This document shows, one piece after another, positions 37,217 through 46,021 of a DNA stretch of 64,000 nucleotides. Each line of letters begins with the position of its first letter. Positions within the stretch are counted from its first letter, which is position 1. The stretch is from Sulfurisphaera ohwakuensis (lineage in GTDB: Archaea; Thermoproteota; Thermoprotei_A; Sulfolobales; Sulfolobaceae). The notes under the pieces were generated by a model. That model was not told the DNA's origin. It saw only the letters and a program-made list of their open reading frames with translations, and did not search any database. Location of the stretch: contig NZ_CP045484.1 of the NCBI RefSeq assembly GCF_009729055.1, positions 434,001 to 498,000 on the forward strand, written 5' to 3'. A program made the position numbers and the translations under genes.

Positions 37217-40054
37217 CTATAATATTGCTATTCCCGGTTTATATGGTAATGCCAAATCCTTTTTACCAAGGATATTTGGTGCTTTCTCATCAGTAGAAGA
37301 ATACACTATCATTTCTCTCAAATCCAATTTATTCATTAAGAAATTAATATTTTGTACTATAACCTCCTCTTCATCAATATCAGTTGTTACTATCAGATCT
37401 CTTATAGTACTAGGAAGAACATTGGCTAGCTCATATATTCTCCTTGCTGTTTTATCGTCGACATTATTTTCTATCATAAAGTCCCTCAATGATTTTCTAT
37501 CTTTTATTGCAATTATTGCCTTTTTCAGCAATTCTTTTAAATTATTATCGTCATTAACATAAATTACGACTTTCTCTGCTTCTTTCCCTAATTCAGATGA
37601 TAATCTATTTACATCCTCAATTATACTTCTTAAATACTCAACTTTCAGTAATGACTTCTCATTATACTCTACTTCATTTATGCTAGGAAATTTCTCTTTG
37701 ACTACGAAAGTGTTACTCATTTTATGCCACAATTCCTCTGCAAGATGAGGAGTTATAGGAGCCATTAATCTTAACCAAATCGAAATTACTTTTTTAATAA
37801 TATCCTTGTTTATTTTAGCGTTTGTAAGCTCTATATAATCTCTAATTGTTTCGTATATCGTGTAATAGACCGTCATGTATACTGTTCTTAAGTCTAGGTT
37901 CTCGTAAGCTTTATCTACATCTTCAATATATCTCTTAAATATTGAAAGTAACCATACATCTGGGTCTCTTCTCTCATTAACTCCTTCAATTTCAAGTAGT
38001 TTAGAAATAAGATCATGGATTTTTTTCAACTGTTCTGCAATACTTTTTGCAATATTTGAGTTAAACTCAATATCATCCGAGATAGAAGAGGTAGAAGTAA
38101 GTGCTATTCTAACAGTTTCTACACCATATTCGTCAATAGCCCTATTTAATGGGTAAATGTTTCCAAAACTTTTGCTCATTTTCTTTCCTCCAACTCTAAT
38201 GAATCCGTTAGTAACAATTTGTCTAGGTAAAAATTTCTCGCTAAATATAGCAAAATGATGGAACAGATAGTATGGTAAATGATTTTGTATTAAATCTCTT
38301 CCGCTATGTCTCGAATCTACTGGATACCAATACTTAAATTCGCTCTTGATTTCTTCTAATTGTTCTTTAGGAATTCCTAATTCTTTAGATACCTCATCAG
38401 CTGTACCTCTATCAAGTAAAATATAATCCCAGAACTTGTCACTAAGTAGCGATATAGGATATTTGAGCCTATGAACAATTGTATAAAATGCGGTGTAAAT
38501 TGTTGAGTCACTAAGACTATCAATTATTTCTTTTTCATCCCAAGGTAATCTAACTCCTAAACCTCTAGATCTTGTAAATGCTCTAGGTTGAAGATTAAAG
38601 ATTATTTTTTCCATTTCTTTCTTTGAATCAGCAGGAATAAAATTGATTTTATCCAAGGATTTGAGAACAGAAGTCTTCCAAATCGGATTAGAGTAATCTA
38701 TAAACCACTGACCTTTAATAACTTTAACCACAATCTCTGCCCCACATCTGCAATATACTGGTCCATTACTAATTTCATAGATAGTGATTCTTGAATTTAA
38801 CATATCCAGTAATTCTCTAGTCTTTTCTCTTGCGTCTTTAACGAGCTTCCCAGCAATTTTATCCTTTACGAACTCTTTCATAAAATTTGGGACTAGATCA
38901 ACCAGATCTTCTCTCATTATCCCCTTATGATACTCGATTCTATAGATCGTGTCAATATAATCTTTTAGCTCAGCTGGATTTCTTGTCTGAGCTAATCCTA
39001 CTGCTTCTACTCCAGGTAATTCTCCTAATTCATCGGTCTTAATAACAGGTATTAACTCAAATTCCTCTTTAAGTTCTGTCAAAGCAATATAGTGTAAGGG
39101 TTCATGTGAAGGTACTGCCATAACAACTCCAGTGCCTATGCTGGGGTCTACAAACTTGCTAGGCAATACTTTTATCTCCTTTTCTGTTACTGGGTTTTTA
39201 GCTATCATTCCCACAAGATTTTTTCCTTTCTTCTCTCCTTCCTCTCTGAAATTTATCTGATATTTTAACTTATCATAAGCTTGTCTTGATATGATCACTT
39301 TCCTATTCAGACTATCTGTAGCAATAACATAATCTGCTTCAGGATTGACAAGAAGTGCCACTGCACCAAATATAGTTTCTGGTCTTGGAGTAGCTGCTAT
39401 AAAAAAGTAATCCCCAGAAGGAAAGTAAATTCCGTCTAAGTCTGTTATTTCTGGTTCTACATCTCCTTTTGTATCATGCATACCTACTGGAAATTCATCT
39501 CTTGGACAGTAAGCCACTGGTGAATCTTCCCTCTTTATATATCCTAACTCCATTAATTTTCTATATTGCCACTGCACAAATTTCTCAAAAGCTGGATCAA
39601 CTGTAGTAAATTCTCTTCGCCAATCTACACTTAATCCTAGTTTTTTAGCGGTACTTTTCATATCATTTTTGAAATACTCTGCAAGATATGTGGGATCTGA
39701 GAATTTTTCAATTTCCTCTTTTGGTATTTGATAAATATTTACGAAAGTTGATATTATCTCTTCATCTCCTCTCTTAACAGATTCAGCAATTGAAAGAATT
39801 GGTGTACCGGTAAATTGGAATGCAAAAGGGAAAAGCACGTTATAACCTTTCATTCGTAAGTACCTTGCATAAATATCTGCAGTTATGTAAGTTCTTCCAT
39901 GACCAATATGTAAGGGGCTATTTGTATAAGGGAAGGCAACTGTAATAAATTTCTTAGGCCTATCTGTCTCTGGATTAGCCTCATATACTTTGTTATTTTC
40001 CCATTCTTTTTGCCATTTAAAAGCAATCTCATTAAAGAAATTTGCAAGACTCAT
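37217..40054 (-). CDS. leuS: Leucyl-tRNA synthetase, archaeal type
   Basis: Charges tRNA-Leu; 945 residues, class I. The HIGH motif is H49-H52 (LHIGHGRTY) and KMSKS is at 625-629 (KMSKSFGN). An editing domain lies between, a zinc-like CRCG motif before the WFIDYSNP segment, and an archaeal C-terminal extension. Sulfolobales are known to carry two LeuRS paralogues, one of which is catalytically atypical; this copy keeps both signature motifs. A TATA-like TTAATATAT lies 22-26 bp upstream. Confidence 0.95.
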   Translation of the reverse strand: MSLANFFNEIAFKWQKEWENNKVYEANPETDRPKKFITVAFPYTNSPLHIGHGRTYITADIYARYLRMKGYNVLFPFAFQFTGTPILSIAESVKRGDEEIISTFVNIYQIPKEEIEKFSDPTYLAEYFKNDMKSTAKKLGLSVDWRREFTTVDPAFEKFVQWQYRKLMELGYIKREDSPVAYCPRDEFPVGMHDTKGDVEPEITDLDGIYFPSGDYFFIAATPRPETIFGAVALLVNPEADYVIATDSLNRKVIISRQAYDKLKYQINFREEGEKKGKNLVGMIAKNPVTEKEIKVLPSKFVDPSIGTGVVMAVPSHEPLHYIALTELKEEFELIPVIKTDELGELPGVEAVGLAQTRNPAELKDYIDTIYRIEYHKGIMREDLVDLVPNFMKEFVKDKIAGKLVKDAREKTRELLDMLNSRITIYEISNGPVYCRCGAEIVVKVIKGQWFIDYSNPIWKTSVLKSLDKINFIPADSKKEMEKIIFNLQPRAFTRSRGLGVRLPWDEKEIIDSLSDSTIYTAFYTIVHRLKYPISLLSDKFWDYILLDRGTADEVSKELGIPKEQLEEIKSEFKYWYPVDSRHSGRDLIQNHLPYYLFHHFAIFSEKFLPRQIVTNGFIRVGGKKMSKSFGNIYPLNRAIDEYGVETVRIALTSTSSISDDIEFNSNIAKSIAEQLKKIHDLISKLLEIEGVNERRDPDVWLLSIFKRYIEDVDKAYENLDLRTVYMTVYYTIYETIRDYIELTNAKINKDIIKKVISIWLRLMAPITPHLAEELWHKMSNTFVVKEKFPSINEVEYNEKSLLKVEYLRSIIEDVNRLSSELGKEAEKVVIYVNDDNNLKELLKKAIIAIKDRKSLRDFMIENNVDDKTARRIYELANVLPSTIRDLIVTTDIDEEEVIVQNINFLMNKLDLREMIVYSSTDEKAPNILGKKDLALPYKPGIAIL

Positions 40055-40080
40055 ACATAACTCTAATAAAAACAGATATA

Positions 40081-41133
40081 TTAAGGTATAACCTCGGTAG
40101 AGTCCTCTGTGGGGTCATAGTATAAATCACTTAACTTAATAACACCTTGTTTTACAAGTTCAGTTATTTCTGGTACTATAGATAAAACACTCTTCAGATA
40201 TTCCTTAGTAACCTCATCAACAATCTTAAACCCTTCCTCTCCCCAATATTTCTCTTTAATAGCATACAAACATCTCCCTCCACAATAATCTTTGTATTCA
40301 CAGCTTCTACATTCCTCTGGTAAAGGCTCATCAAGAAGCTTAAAGGAATCTAAAGTACCTAATTCAGCCCACTTTTCCCTAACTGCTATAGGGCATGAAA
40401 GTACTCTACCATCAGTAGATATTGATATACTATCATACCCTGCACCACAAGCTACTCCTCTATATTTCTTGAAGAAATGTGCACTTAAAACACCTAATAT
40501 TGGTATAATTTTTACAATTCTTCCTTTCCTCAATTCTGAAATAAAATAGTCAATAAGTTTTTTCAGCCCAGGCAAATAGGACTTGTAGGCCCACTCTTCA
40601 AAATTCCATCTCTCACTCCATATTACATTTAATTGCCAATGTATTTTATCAAATACTCCAAGAGAAATTAGATGCATAACCTCTTCATAGATATTTGAGT
40701 CTTCAGTTACAGCCATTCTTGCTATAGTTTCCACTCCTAATTCTTTTAAGTACTTAGCATGCTTTACAACAATCTTGTAAACTCCCTTACCTCTGTGTTT
40801 GTCCGTTATTTCTTCTCTACCATCAATTGAAAGAAGTGCTACATTCATCTTTTTCCAGTATTTTTCTGGTAATAGTTTTACAGCAATACCATTAGTTTGT
40901 ATACCCCACCTCTTAGCCTTCACATTATCCATCACTTGCATTATAAATTTAGGATTCATTAATGGTTCTCCACCGTAGAAAATGACAGTGGCATTTTGGT
41001 CTTTTTCGATTGCATTTTTAAGTTTCTGAATATCATATTTTATACTCCAGGGAACTATATGACTAGGGAAAGAACCTCCACAATAATCACATGTTAAATT
41101 GCACTTTCCCGTTGTTAAAACTAACCATAACAT
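40081..41133 (-). CDS. Radical SAM/SPASM protein (AF1577-like, putative peptide modification)
   Basis: 350 residues. The cluster motif is C11-x3-C15-x2-C18 ([12 protein letters not shown]), followed by [11 protein letters not shown] and QTNG as in SPASM enzymes. The C-terminal SPASM cysteines appear in [20 protein letters not shown] and [14 protein letters not shown]. Relatives are annotated as possible peptide-modifying enzymes of archaea (AF1577 family), unproven. It starts one base after the M20 peptidase stop and ends 26 bp before leuS. No precursor peptide is evident nearby. Confidence 0.82.
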   Translation of the reverse strand: MLWLVLTTGKCNLTCDYCGGSFPSHIVPWSIKYDIQKLKNAIEKDQNATVIFYGGEPLMNPKFIMQVMDNVKAKRWGIQTNGIAVKLLPEKYWKKMNVALLSIDGREEITDKHRGKGVYKIVVKHAKYLKELGVETIARMAVTEDSNIYEEVMHLISLGVFDKIHWQLNVIWSERWNFEEWAYKSYLPGLKKLIDYFISELRKGRIVKIIPILGVLSAHFFKKYRGVACGAGYDSISISTDGRVLSCPIAVREKWAELGTLDSFKLLDEPLPEECRSCEYKDYCGGRCLYAIKEKYWGEEGFKIVDEVTKEYLKSVLSIVPEITELVKQGVIKLSDLYYDPTEDSTEVIP

Positions 41134-42402
41134 CTAGATCACTCTGAGAAACTCTTTCATCCATGATATAGCTTTATAATAGTCGTCAACATAGATATTC
41201 TCGTTAAATGAGTGGATATTAGAACCATAATAGTCAACTCCTATACCATCTGCTATTTGGTTCAATTTCAAATACCTAGCTATCATTTCCATCGGTCCTG
41301 TACCCGGACTATTTGGTAAAACTACTGGATCTTGACCATAAACATTCTTTGCTGATACAATTAATGCTTGCGCTATTTCACTATTAATTGAAGTTCTGTA
41401 TGGTCTTACTTTCCCATGTATTATGATTTCTACGTTATATGGTGATATGTATTCTTCCAAATATTTCAGTATCTCATCTGGGTCTTGGTCAGGTACAAGC
41501 CTAAAGTCAATTTTTACGAAAGAATATGAGGGAATTACTGTTTTAGAGCCTTCTCCAGTATAGCCAGCATAAATACCATCTATATTACATGTTGGATTAG
41601 AGACTAATTTTATCATAGCATCCGTGTCCTTTATACTTTGTCCTATTGCATCTTCTAGGTATTTCTTGTCGATATTTAAATATTTTTTCTCTTCCTCACC
41701 TAACCATTTTACTTTATCATAGAAGTGTGGGACCAATACTTTACCATCTTCAGTTCTTAAAGATCTTAATAAGTAAACTAAATCCCAAGCTGGATTTTGG
41801 GCTATAGGAGCATACATAGAATGAAGATCTTTACTTGTTCTTTTTCTTAATTCTACATAAAGTAATCCCTTTACCCCTAAGACTATCTGTGGTGCATTGT
41901 TAGGAGCTTTACCGGATCCTTCCCAAAGAACATAATCTGCTTTTAATTTTTCAGAGTAATCTTTAAGGAACTCTTCCATGTTAGGACTTCCTATTTCTTC
42001 TTCACCCTCATATAGAAACTTTATGTTTACGTTTAACTTTCCCTCCCTCATAACCTCTATAATGGCTTGCAACCTAGCCATTAAAGTACCCTTATCATCA
42101 CCTACACCTCTAGCGAAAATTTTACCTTCTTTTACTGTTGGTGTAAAGGGATCAGTATTCCATTTATCTAATGGCTCAGCTGGTTGTACATCGTAATGGT
42201 TATAAATTAGCAACGTCTTTTTTGCACCAAGATTTATTTCTCCATAAACGTAAGGATTCTTTGCCTTATGCCTTATTAGTTCAGCTTCAATCCCGTGATT
42301 TTTCATGTAATCAACAATGAATTTAGCACCTTCCTCACCTTTTCCTTTAGCTGATGTAGTATCTATTTTGAGGAATTCAAAGAGGTCTTGTAAATAGTCC
42401 AT
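41134..42402 (-). CDS. M20 family metallopeptidase (dipeptidase / ArgE-DapE-like)
   Basis: 422-residue zinc peptidase: NHYDVQPAEPLDKW and GRGVGDDKG-like ARGVGDDKGTLMARL supply zinc ligands and EGEEEIGSPN gives the bridging and catalytic glutamates. Many of these enzymes are broad di- and tripeptidases. It leads directly into the radical SAM gene with no gap. Its promoter overlaps that of a divergent small gene (32 bp between starts). Confidence 0.9.
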   Translation of the reverse strand: MDYLQDLFEFLKIDTTSAKGKGEEGAKFIVDYMKNHGIEAELIRHKAKNPYVYGEINLGAKKTLLIYNHYDVQPAEPLDKWNTDPFTPTVKEGKIFARGVGDDKGTLMARLQAIIEVMREGKLNVNIKFLYEGEEEIGSPNMEEFLKDYSEKLKADYVLWEGSGKAPNNAPQIVLGVKGLLYVELRKRTSKDLHSMYAPIAQNPAWDLVYLLRSLRTEDGKVLVPHFYDKVKWLGEEEKKYLNIDKKYLEDAIGQSIKDTDAMIKLVSNPTCNIDGIYAGYTGEGSKTVIPSYSFVKIDFRLVPDQDPDEILKYLEEYISPYNVEIIIHGKVRPYRTSINSEIAQALIVSAKNVYGQDPVVLPNSPGTGPMEMIARYLKLNQIADGIGVDYYGSNIHSFNENIYVDDYYKAISWMKEFLRVI

Positions 42403-42434
42403 AAGGTTTTTAATGAAATCGAGTAAATTAATTT
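42403..42434. promoter_or_regulatory. 32-bp divergent promoter
   Basis: GTTTTTAATG (plus, about 26 bp before ATG 42435) and ATAAATTAATTT (minus, about 27 bp before ATG 42402) fill the gap between two start codons. Each TATA lies at the other gene's RNA start. Confidence 0.45.
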
Positions 42435-42740
42435 ATGCTTAAATATGTTGAGTATACAAGGCACTCAATGGCAGAACCTTTAGCTACAATTAATATATAT
42501 AAAAAAGTTGAGGATGGAAAAATAATTTCAACGTTCAAAATTTTGGTATATAAGAACATGAGTATAACTGTCTTTGAGACTGATAAATTAGAAGGTGGAC
42601 AAATTATCGAAATGACTTCAGAGAAAATCGAGTCTATAATAAAAATTATAAACAAGTACTATGATGAAAAAACGGACGATTTAACAATTTTGGGAGAAGA
42701 GAGAGTAGTAGATGAGATAATAGATAAATTAAAAACTTAA
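42435..42740 (+). CDS. Hypothetical protein
   Basis: 101 residues, alpha/beta. A short N-terminal part (MLKYVEYTRHSMAEPLA) is followed by several strands and a C-terminal helix pair ending EERVVDEIIDKLKT. No family recognised. The ATG start is supported by the leaderless TATA spacing. A box C/D RNA gene lies directly downstream on the same strand. Confidence 0.6.
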   Translation: MLKYVEYTRHSMAEPLATINIYKKVEDGKIISTFKILVYKNMSITVFETDKLEGGQIIEMTSEKIESIIKIINKYYDEKTDDLTILGEERVVDEIIDKLKT

Positions 42741-42761
42741 AATTCAGTTAAAAAGAATCAG

Positions 42762-42812
42762 ATGAGGAAAATACTGGGACAGCTGAATGATGAAGAACCA
42801 TTCATGCGCTGA
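42762..42812 (+). ncRNA. Box C/D guide sRNA with two 23S rRNA guides
   Basis: C box ATGAGGA (42762-42768); guide ATACTGGGACAG (42771-42782); D' CTGA (42783-42786); C' TGATGA (42788-42793); guide AGAACCATTCATGCG (42794-42808); D CTGA (42809-42812). The second guide is complementary to CGCAUGAAUGG and the first to CUGUCCC. Both segments occur close together in archaeal and eukaryal large-subunit rRNA (E. coli helix 71 region). Predicted 2'-O-methylation is at the U of CGCAU and the fifth base C of CUGUC. A TATA-like AACTTAAAATT lies about 25 bp upstream. Confidence 0.9.
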
Positions 42813-42813
42813 T

Positions 42814-43023
42814 TTAACCAAAAATAAATTTACCCCACTTATGTCTGAATACTGCTCCTATTATTAGGAAAACTACAGCCATAGGAACAGCAATATATGG
42901 CACTAATTGCCATCCTGGAAATTTTTCTAATTGTTCAGCAACCCATATTGTGATTATGAGAAATACTGCTAGTGGACCTATAGTTATAAACCAAGTAGTT
43001 GCACTCCATTTCTTAGAAGTCAT
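42814..43023 (-). CDS. Small two-helix membrane protein
   Basis: 69 residues with two membrane helices (about 11-30 and 41-58) and a basic tail RHKWGKFIFG. No family recognised. A TATA-like TTAAATTTA about 26 bp upstream supports the ATG. The stop lies 1 bp from the box C/D RNA gene on the other strand. Confidence 0.65.
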   Translation of the reverse strand: MTSKKWSATTWFITIGPLAVFLIITIWVAEQLEKFPGWQLVPYIAVPMAVVFLIIGAVFRHKWGKFIFG

Positions 43024-43047
43024 AAAGTCTATTTAGAATTCATAAAT

Positions 43048-43497
43048 TTAAGTTTGTTTATTTAAAACTTTGGAAATGAGAGAATACATTTCTTTATCTT
43101 TTTCTTGAATTCTTTTTAGACTCCATGGTTTCAAACCCTTATTTTTTACACCTCTTAAGACAGACTTTAGCCAAGATTCGTAAATCTTTCCACCACCCTT
43201 TTTATAGTAAAACTCTTCTAACCTTTTTATAGCTTCATCCTCAGATAATCCTTTAATGTTTACAAGATACCTACTTCCAACATAGAGAATAAATCTTTTT
43301 CTAGCATCTTCTAGCCCTTCATCCAACACTTTATCAATCCACTCATAGTTTATTTTCCTCGGTTTTGGAGGGAAAATACCCTCTACTTCAAAAAGAAAAT
43401 TACCATTTTCGTCGTAAACCTTTGATGTTTTTCCGTCAAATATAACATAACCAGCCGGTGTATCATCGGGATAATGTAAAAATATTTTAACTTTCAT
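43048..43497 (-). CDS. Possible primase accessory subunit (PriX-like)
   Basis: 149 residues. The N-terminal third is beta-rich ([20 protein letters not shown]). The rest is helical with [46 protein letters not shown] and [11 protein letters not shown]. That order resembles the C-terminal domain of the primase large subunit and the PriX subunit known from Sulfolobus primase, without cluster cysteines. The call is by pattern memory and moderate. The ATG overlaps the tRNA-thiolase stop by 4 nt, so the genes are coupled. Confidence 0.45.
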   Translation of the reverse strand: MKVKIFLHYPDDTPAGYVIFDGKTSKVYDENGNFLFEVEGIFPPKPRKINYEWIDKVLDEGLEDARKRFILYVGSRYLVNIKGLSEDEAIKRLEEFYYKKGGGKIYESWLKSVLRGVKNKGLKPWSLKRIQEKDKEMYSLISKVLNKQT

Positions 43498-44450
43498 TTT
43501 ATATTAACTGTCTGTCCAGTCATTTTTAACCTTACTGCACAAAATGAGCATATTTCTCTATCCTTAGTTGTGGGCCTACCGCAAATCTTACAATGGCCTA
43601 GTTCCTCTTCTTTTATATATTTCTCCTTTAAAGCTGGTTGTATTTTATTTATGAAATTCTCCACTAACATTAACATATAGCCCGGTATTGTCTCTTCAAG
43701 TTCTTCCAATTTTCTCCTTATAGTATCTTGAGTAACACCACCAACTCTGAATGTATGTGGGCAAGAATCATATAGGAACGGAATTCCTTTTACTAAAGCA
43801 TAAGTTAAAATCTCTTTCTCATATATTAGGAATAGCGGTTTAACTTTCATTACTCTATATCCCTTTTCTGGTGGGGTTATAATATCTAGCCTGGCTAAAT
43901 CTCTTACATCCCCATTAAAGTATCCAGCCATTATAAATTGTGCCATGTCATTTAAATTGTGACCAGTTACTATAGTATCTGCTCCTTCTTCTTCCGCAAC
44001 TTCTGTTAAAGTATATCTTTTTACTAAACCACAGGTACTACATACGGGTCTTTTTATCTTATGCTTTGCGTCATCAATAGTAAACCCATATCTCTCTTTT
44101 ATCCTTACAATTCTATATTTAACACCTAACATTTCGAAATTCTTTAAAGCAAACTCAGTACTCTTCGAAGAATATTGTTTACCCATGTCTATACCTAAAT
44201 CAATGTTTATACCGATTATTTCAAATCCCTTCTTTTCACTAAGCTTCTTCATTAGATGAAGCAAAGTTGTACTATCTTTTCCCCCAGAAACTGCTACAGC
44301 TATTTTCTTCGAGTTTTCAAACATCTTATACTTATCAACTATCCTCTCAAACCTTTTTTCAAACCACTCAATAAAGTGATCTTTACATAACGCCAGATTA
44401 GAGTAAGGGATTTTTATAATAGCCTTATTATCACACTTACTACATTTCAT
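43494..44450 (-). CDS. tRNA 2-thiolation enzyme (TtuA/TtcA/Ncs6 family)
   Basis: 318 residues; adenylates a tRNA uridine or cytidine and inserts sulfur. The PP-loop is SGGKDST at 55-61. Zinc-finger-like cysteines are at the N-terminus (C3, C6, C22, then H25) and C-terminus (CKICGRP, CSFC). A mid-protein CSTCG provides the cluster or catalytic cysteine. This layout matches TtuA/Ncs6. Divergent from the MTHFR-like gene with 33 bp between starts; both TATA elements fit leaderless starts. Confidence 0.88.
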   Translation of the reverse strand: MKCSKCDNKAIIKIPYSNLALCKDHFIEWFEKRFERIVDKYKMFENSKKIAVAVSGGKDSTTLLHLMKKLSEKKGFEIIGINIDLGIDMGKQYSSKSTEFALKNFEMLGVKYRIVRIKERYGFTIDDAKHKIKRPVCSTCGLVKRYTLTEVAEEEGADTIVTGHNLNDMAQFIMAGYFNGDVRDLARLDIITPPEKGYRVMKVKPLFLIYEKEILTYALVKGIPFLYDSCPHTFRVGGVTQDTIRRKLEELEETIPGYMLMLVENFINKIQPALKEKYIKEEELGHCKICGRPTTKDREICSFCAVRLKMTGQTVNIK

Positions 44451-44483
44451 AATGCTTTATAATACTTTTATCCTTTTAAGTTA
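44451..44483. promoter_or_regulatory. 33-bp divergent promoter
   Basis: CTTTATAATAC serves the plus strand (centre about 26 bp before 44484) and TTAACTTAAAAGG serves the minus strand (centre about 26 bp from 44450). Confidence 0.5.
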
Positions 44484-45170
44484 ATGATGCAAATTCTAGC
44501 TGAATTGCATCCGAAGACTAAGATAGAAAAAATAGAGAGAGAGCTCAAAGAGCTAGAAAGCTTTGATGGATTTGATATACCAGATTCACCGTTAGGATTA
44601 CCCTCTCCTTTGCCTTCTGTAGTCGCTACGCTTATTAGAACTAAGTATGGGGATAAGAGAATAATAGTTAATCAGAGACTTTTAGACGTTAATGAGTTAT
44701 TTATAGCCTCTTTATCTTTAACATCCAAATTAGTTGGTTTCGAGATTGCATTTACTAAAGGGGATAAACCTAGAATAGGAAAAGAAATCGGTTATTTAAC
44801 TTCGGAACAAGCTCTCTTACTGTCAAAAAAATATAATAAAGACTTAAAGGTAGGTTTAATGATAAGTTTTAGAAGGGAAAAGAGCGAAATTATAAAAAGA
44901 CTTAATTTTGAACCGGCTGACTTCTTTTTGGTATTACGATTAGAAAGTGAAGACCAGTTAGAAGGTATTAAGACTTCTAAATTAATTCCTTACATTATAA
45001 TAAAAACAGAGAAAAATAAGACTTTAGCCGATTCATTATCACAGCCAGTTTTTGATGAGAACATTGTATTAGATTTTATTTACAAGCTTGAGGATAAAGG
45101 AATAGAAGGGATTTTACTCTCTGCATTAGGTGACACAGAAGCTTTAAACAGAATAATCAAAAAATACTAG
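44484..45170 (+). CDS. Methylenetetrahydrofolate reductase-like protein
   Basis: 228 residues that look like a shortened MTHFR TIM barrel: FDIPDSPLGLPSPLPSVVATL, then RIIVNQRLLDVNELFIASLSL, then GFEIAFTKGDKPRIGKEIGYLT, similar to the flavin-site GD-x-P loop. Full MTHFRs are near 290 residues, so one or two barrel units may be missing or diverged. Substrate unknown; pterin-based C1 metabolism is the natural guess. ATG 44487 is an alternative start. Confidence 0.55.
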   Translation: MMQILAELHPKTKIEKIERELKELESFDGFDIPDSPLGLPSPLPSVVATLIRTKYGDKRIIVNQRLLDVNELFIASLSLTSKLVGFEIAFTKGDKPRIGKEIGYLTSEQALLLSKKYNKDLKVGLMISFRREKSEIIKRLNFEPADFFLVLRLESEDQLEGIKTSKLIPYIIIKTEKNKTLADSLSQPVFDENIVLDFIYKLEDKGIEGILLSALGDTEALNRIIKKY

Positions 45171-45218
45171 GTGATGATAAAAAATAAGCAGATTTATGAA
45201 GAGCGGTGTAGGGTCTGA
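45171..45218 (+). ncRNA. Box C/D sRNA at the 3' end of sir2
   Basis: C box GTGATGA (45171-45177) directly after the MTHFR-like stop; D'-like CAGA (45189-45192); C' ATGAAGA (45196-45202); a 12-nt guide GCGGTGTAGGGT (45203-45214); D CTGA (45215-45218). A TATA-like CTTTAAACA about 26 bp upstream predicts transcription from the C box. The guide overlaps the last sir2 codons in antisense. No rRNA target is recognised from memory. Confidence 0.6.
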
Positions 45219-45946
45219 TTTTTAATATAATCTACAACACACGGCAAAAACTCTTCAACTCTTTCTCTAATTATTATATCTGCTATGTTATCAAGAGGCG
45301 TTTCTTCTGCGTTTAGGATTATCAGTTTTCCACCCATTTCTTTAACAGTTAGGGGTATCATATTTGCTGGATAGACAGTTAACGAACTTCCAATTGCCAA
45401 AACTAAATCGGCTTCTCTAGCTATCTCTAATGCTGTTGAAATATTATATACTGGTTCACCGAATAAAACAACATCTGGTCTTATTACTCCTCCGCACTCA
45501 CATTTAGGTGGCAATCCCTCTTTATCTATTTTATCTAACACTGTGTCACTATCATAAGTTTTTAGGCATTTCACACAATAGCATTTTCTTATATTTCCGT
45601 GAAGTTCAATTACATTTCTTGAACCAGCTAATTGATGTAAACCGTCAATATTTTGTGTTATTATAGCTCTTATTAATCCCATTTTTTCTAGTTCAGCTAA
45701 TGCATAGTGTGCTTTATTTGGTAAAGCTGTAAACAGTCCTCTCATTCTTAAGCTATAAAACTCCCAAAAGCCTCTAGGATCTTTTTTAAAATACTCTATT
45801 GTAGCTAGCTCTGGAGAGTACTTTTTCCATAAACCATTAGGTCCTCTAAAATCTGGTATCCCAGACGCTGTACTAATCCCTGCTCCAGTAAAGGCTATAG
45901 CGTAAGTTGATGTTAAAAGCAAATCACCAACTTTATCACATTCCAT
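45194..45946 (-). CDS. sir2: Sir2 family NAD-dependent protein deacylase
   Basis: 250 residues; removes acetyl or other acyl groups from lysines using NAD, with the chromatin protein Alba as the classic archaeal target. Motifs: GAGISTASGIPDFRG (21-35), TQNIDGLH (98-104), catalytic H116 in ELHG, zinc cysteines C124, C127, C149, C151. Leaderless start supported by a TATA-like TTTTTATTTTTC. Both ends are bordered by box C/D-like RNA genes. Confidence 0.93.
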   Translation of the reverse strand: MECDKVGDLLLTSTYAIAFTGAGISTASGIPDFRGPNGLWKKYSPELATIEYFKKDPRGFWEFYSLRMRGLFTALPNKAHYALAELEKMGLIRAIITQNIDGLHQLAGSRNVIELHGNIRKCYCVKCLKTYDSDTVLDKIDKEGLPPKCECGGVIRPDVVLFGEPVYNISTALEIAREADLVLAIGSSLTVYPANMIPLTVKEMGGKLIILNAEETPLDNIADIIIRERVEEFLPCVVDYIKNQTLHRSS

Positions 45947-45974
45947 ATCAATAAGATGTTTGAGAAAAATAAAA

Positions 45975-46021
45975 ATGATGAGTTTGCCGAGTACGGAAAG
46001 ATGAAGAAAAATATTATCTGA
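45975..46021 (+). ncRNA. Candidate box C/D sRNA upstream of sir2
   Basis: C box ATGATGA (45975-45981); guide GTTTGCCGAGTA (45982-45993); degenerate D' CGGA (45994-45997); C' ATGAAGA (46001-46007); AT-only spacer; D CTGA (46018-46021). The G/C-rich guide stands out in an AT-rich gap. Ten of its bases pair with ACUCGGCAAA, a segment I recall from bacterial 23S rRNA, though the archaeal version may differ. No clear TATA was seen. Confidence 0.5.
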
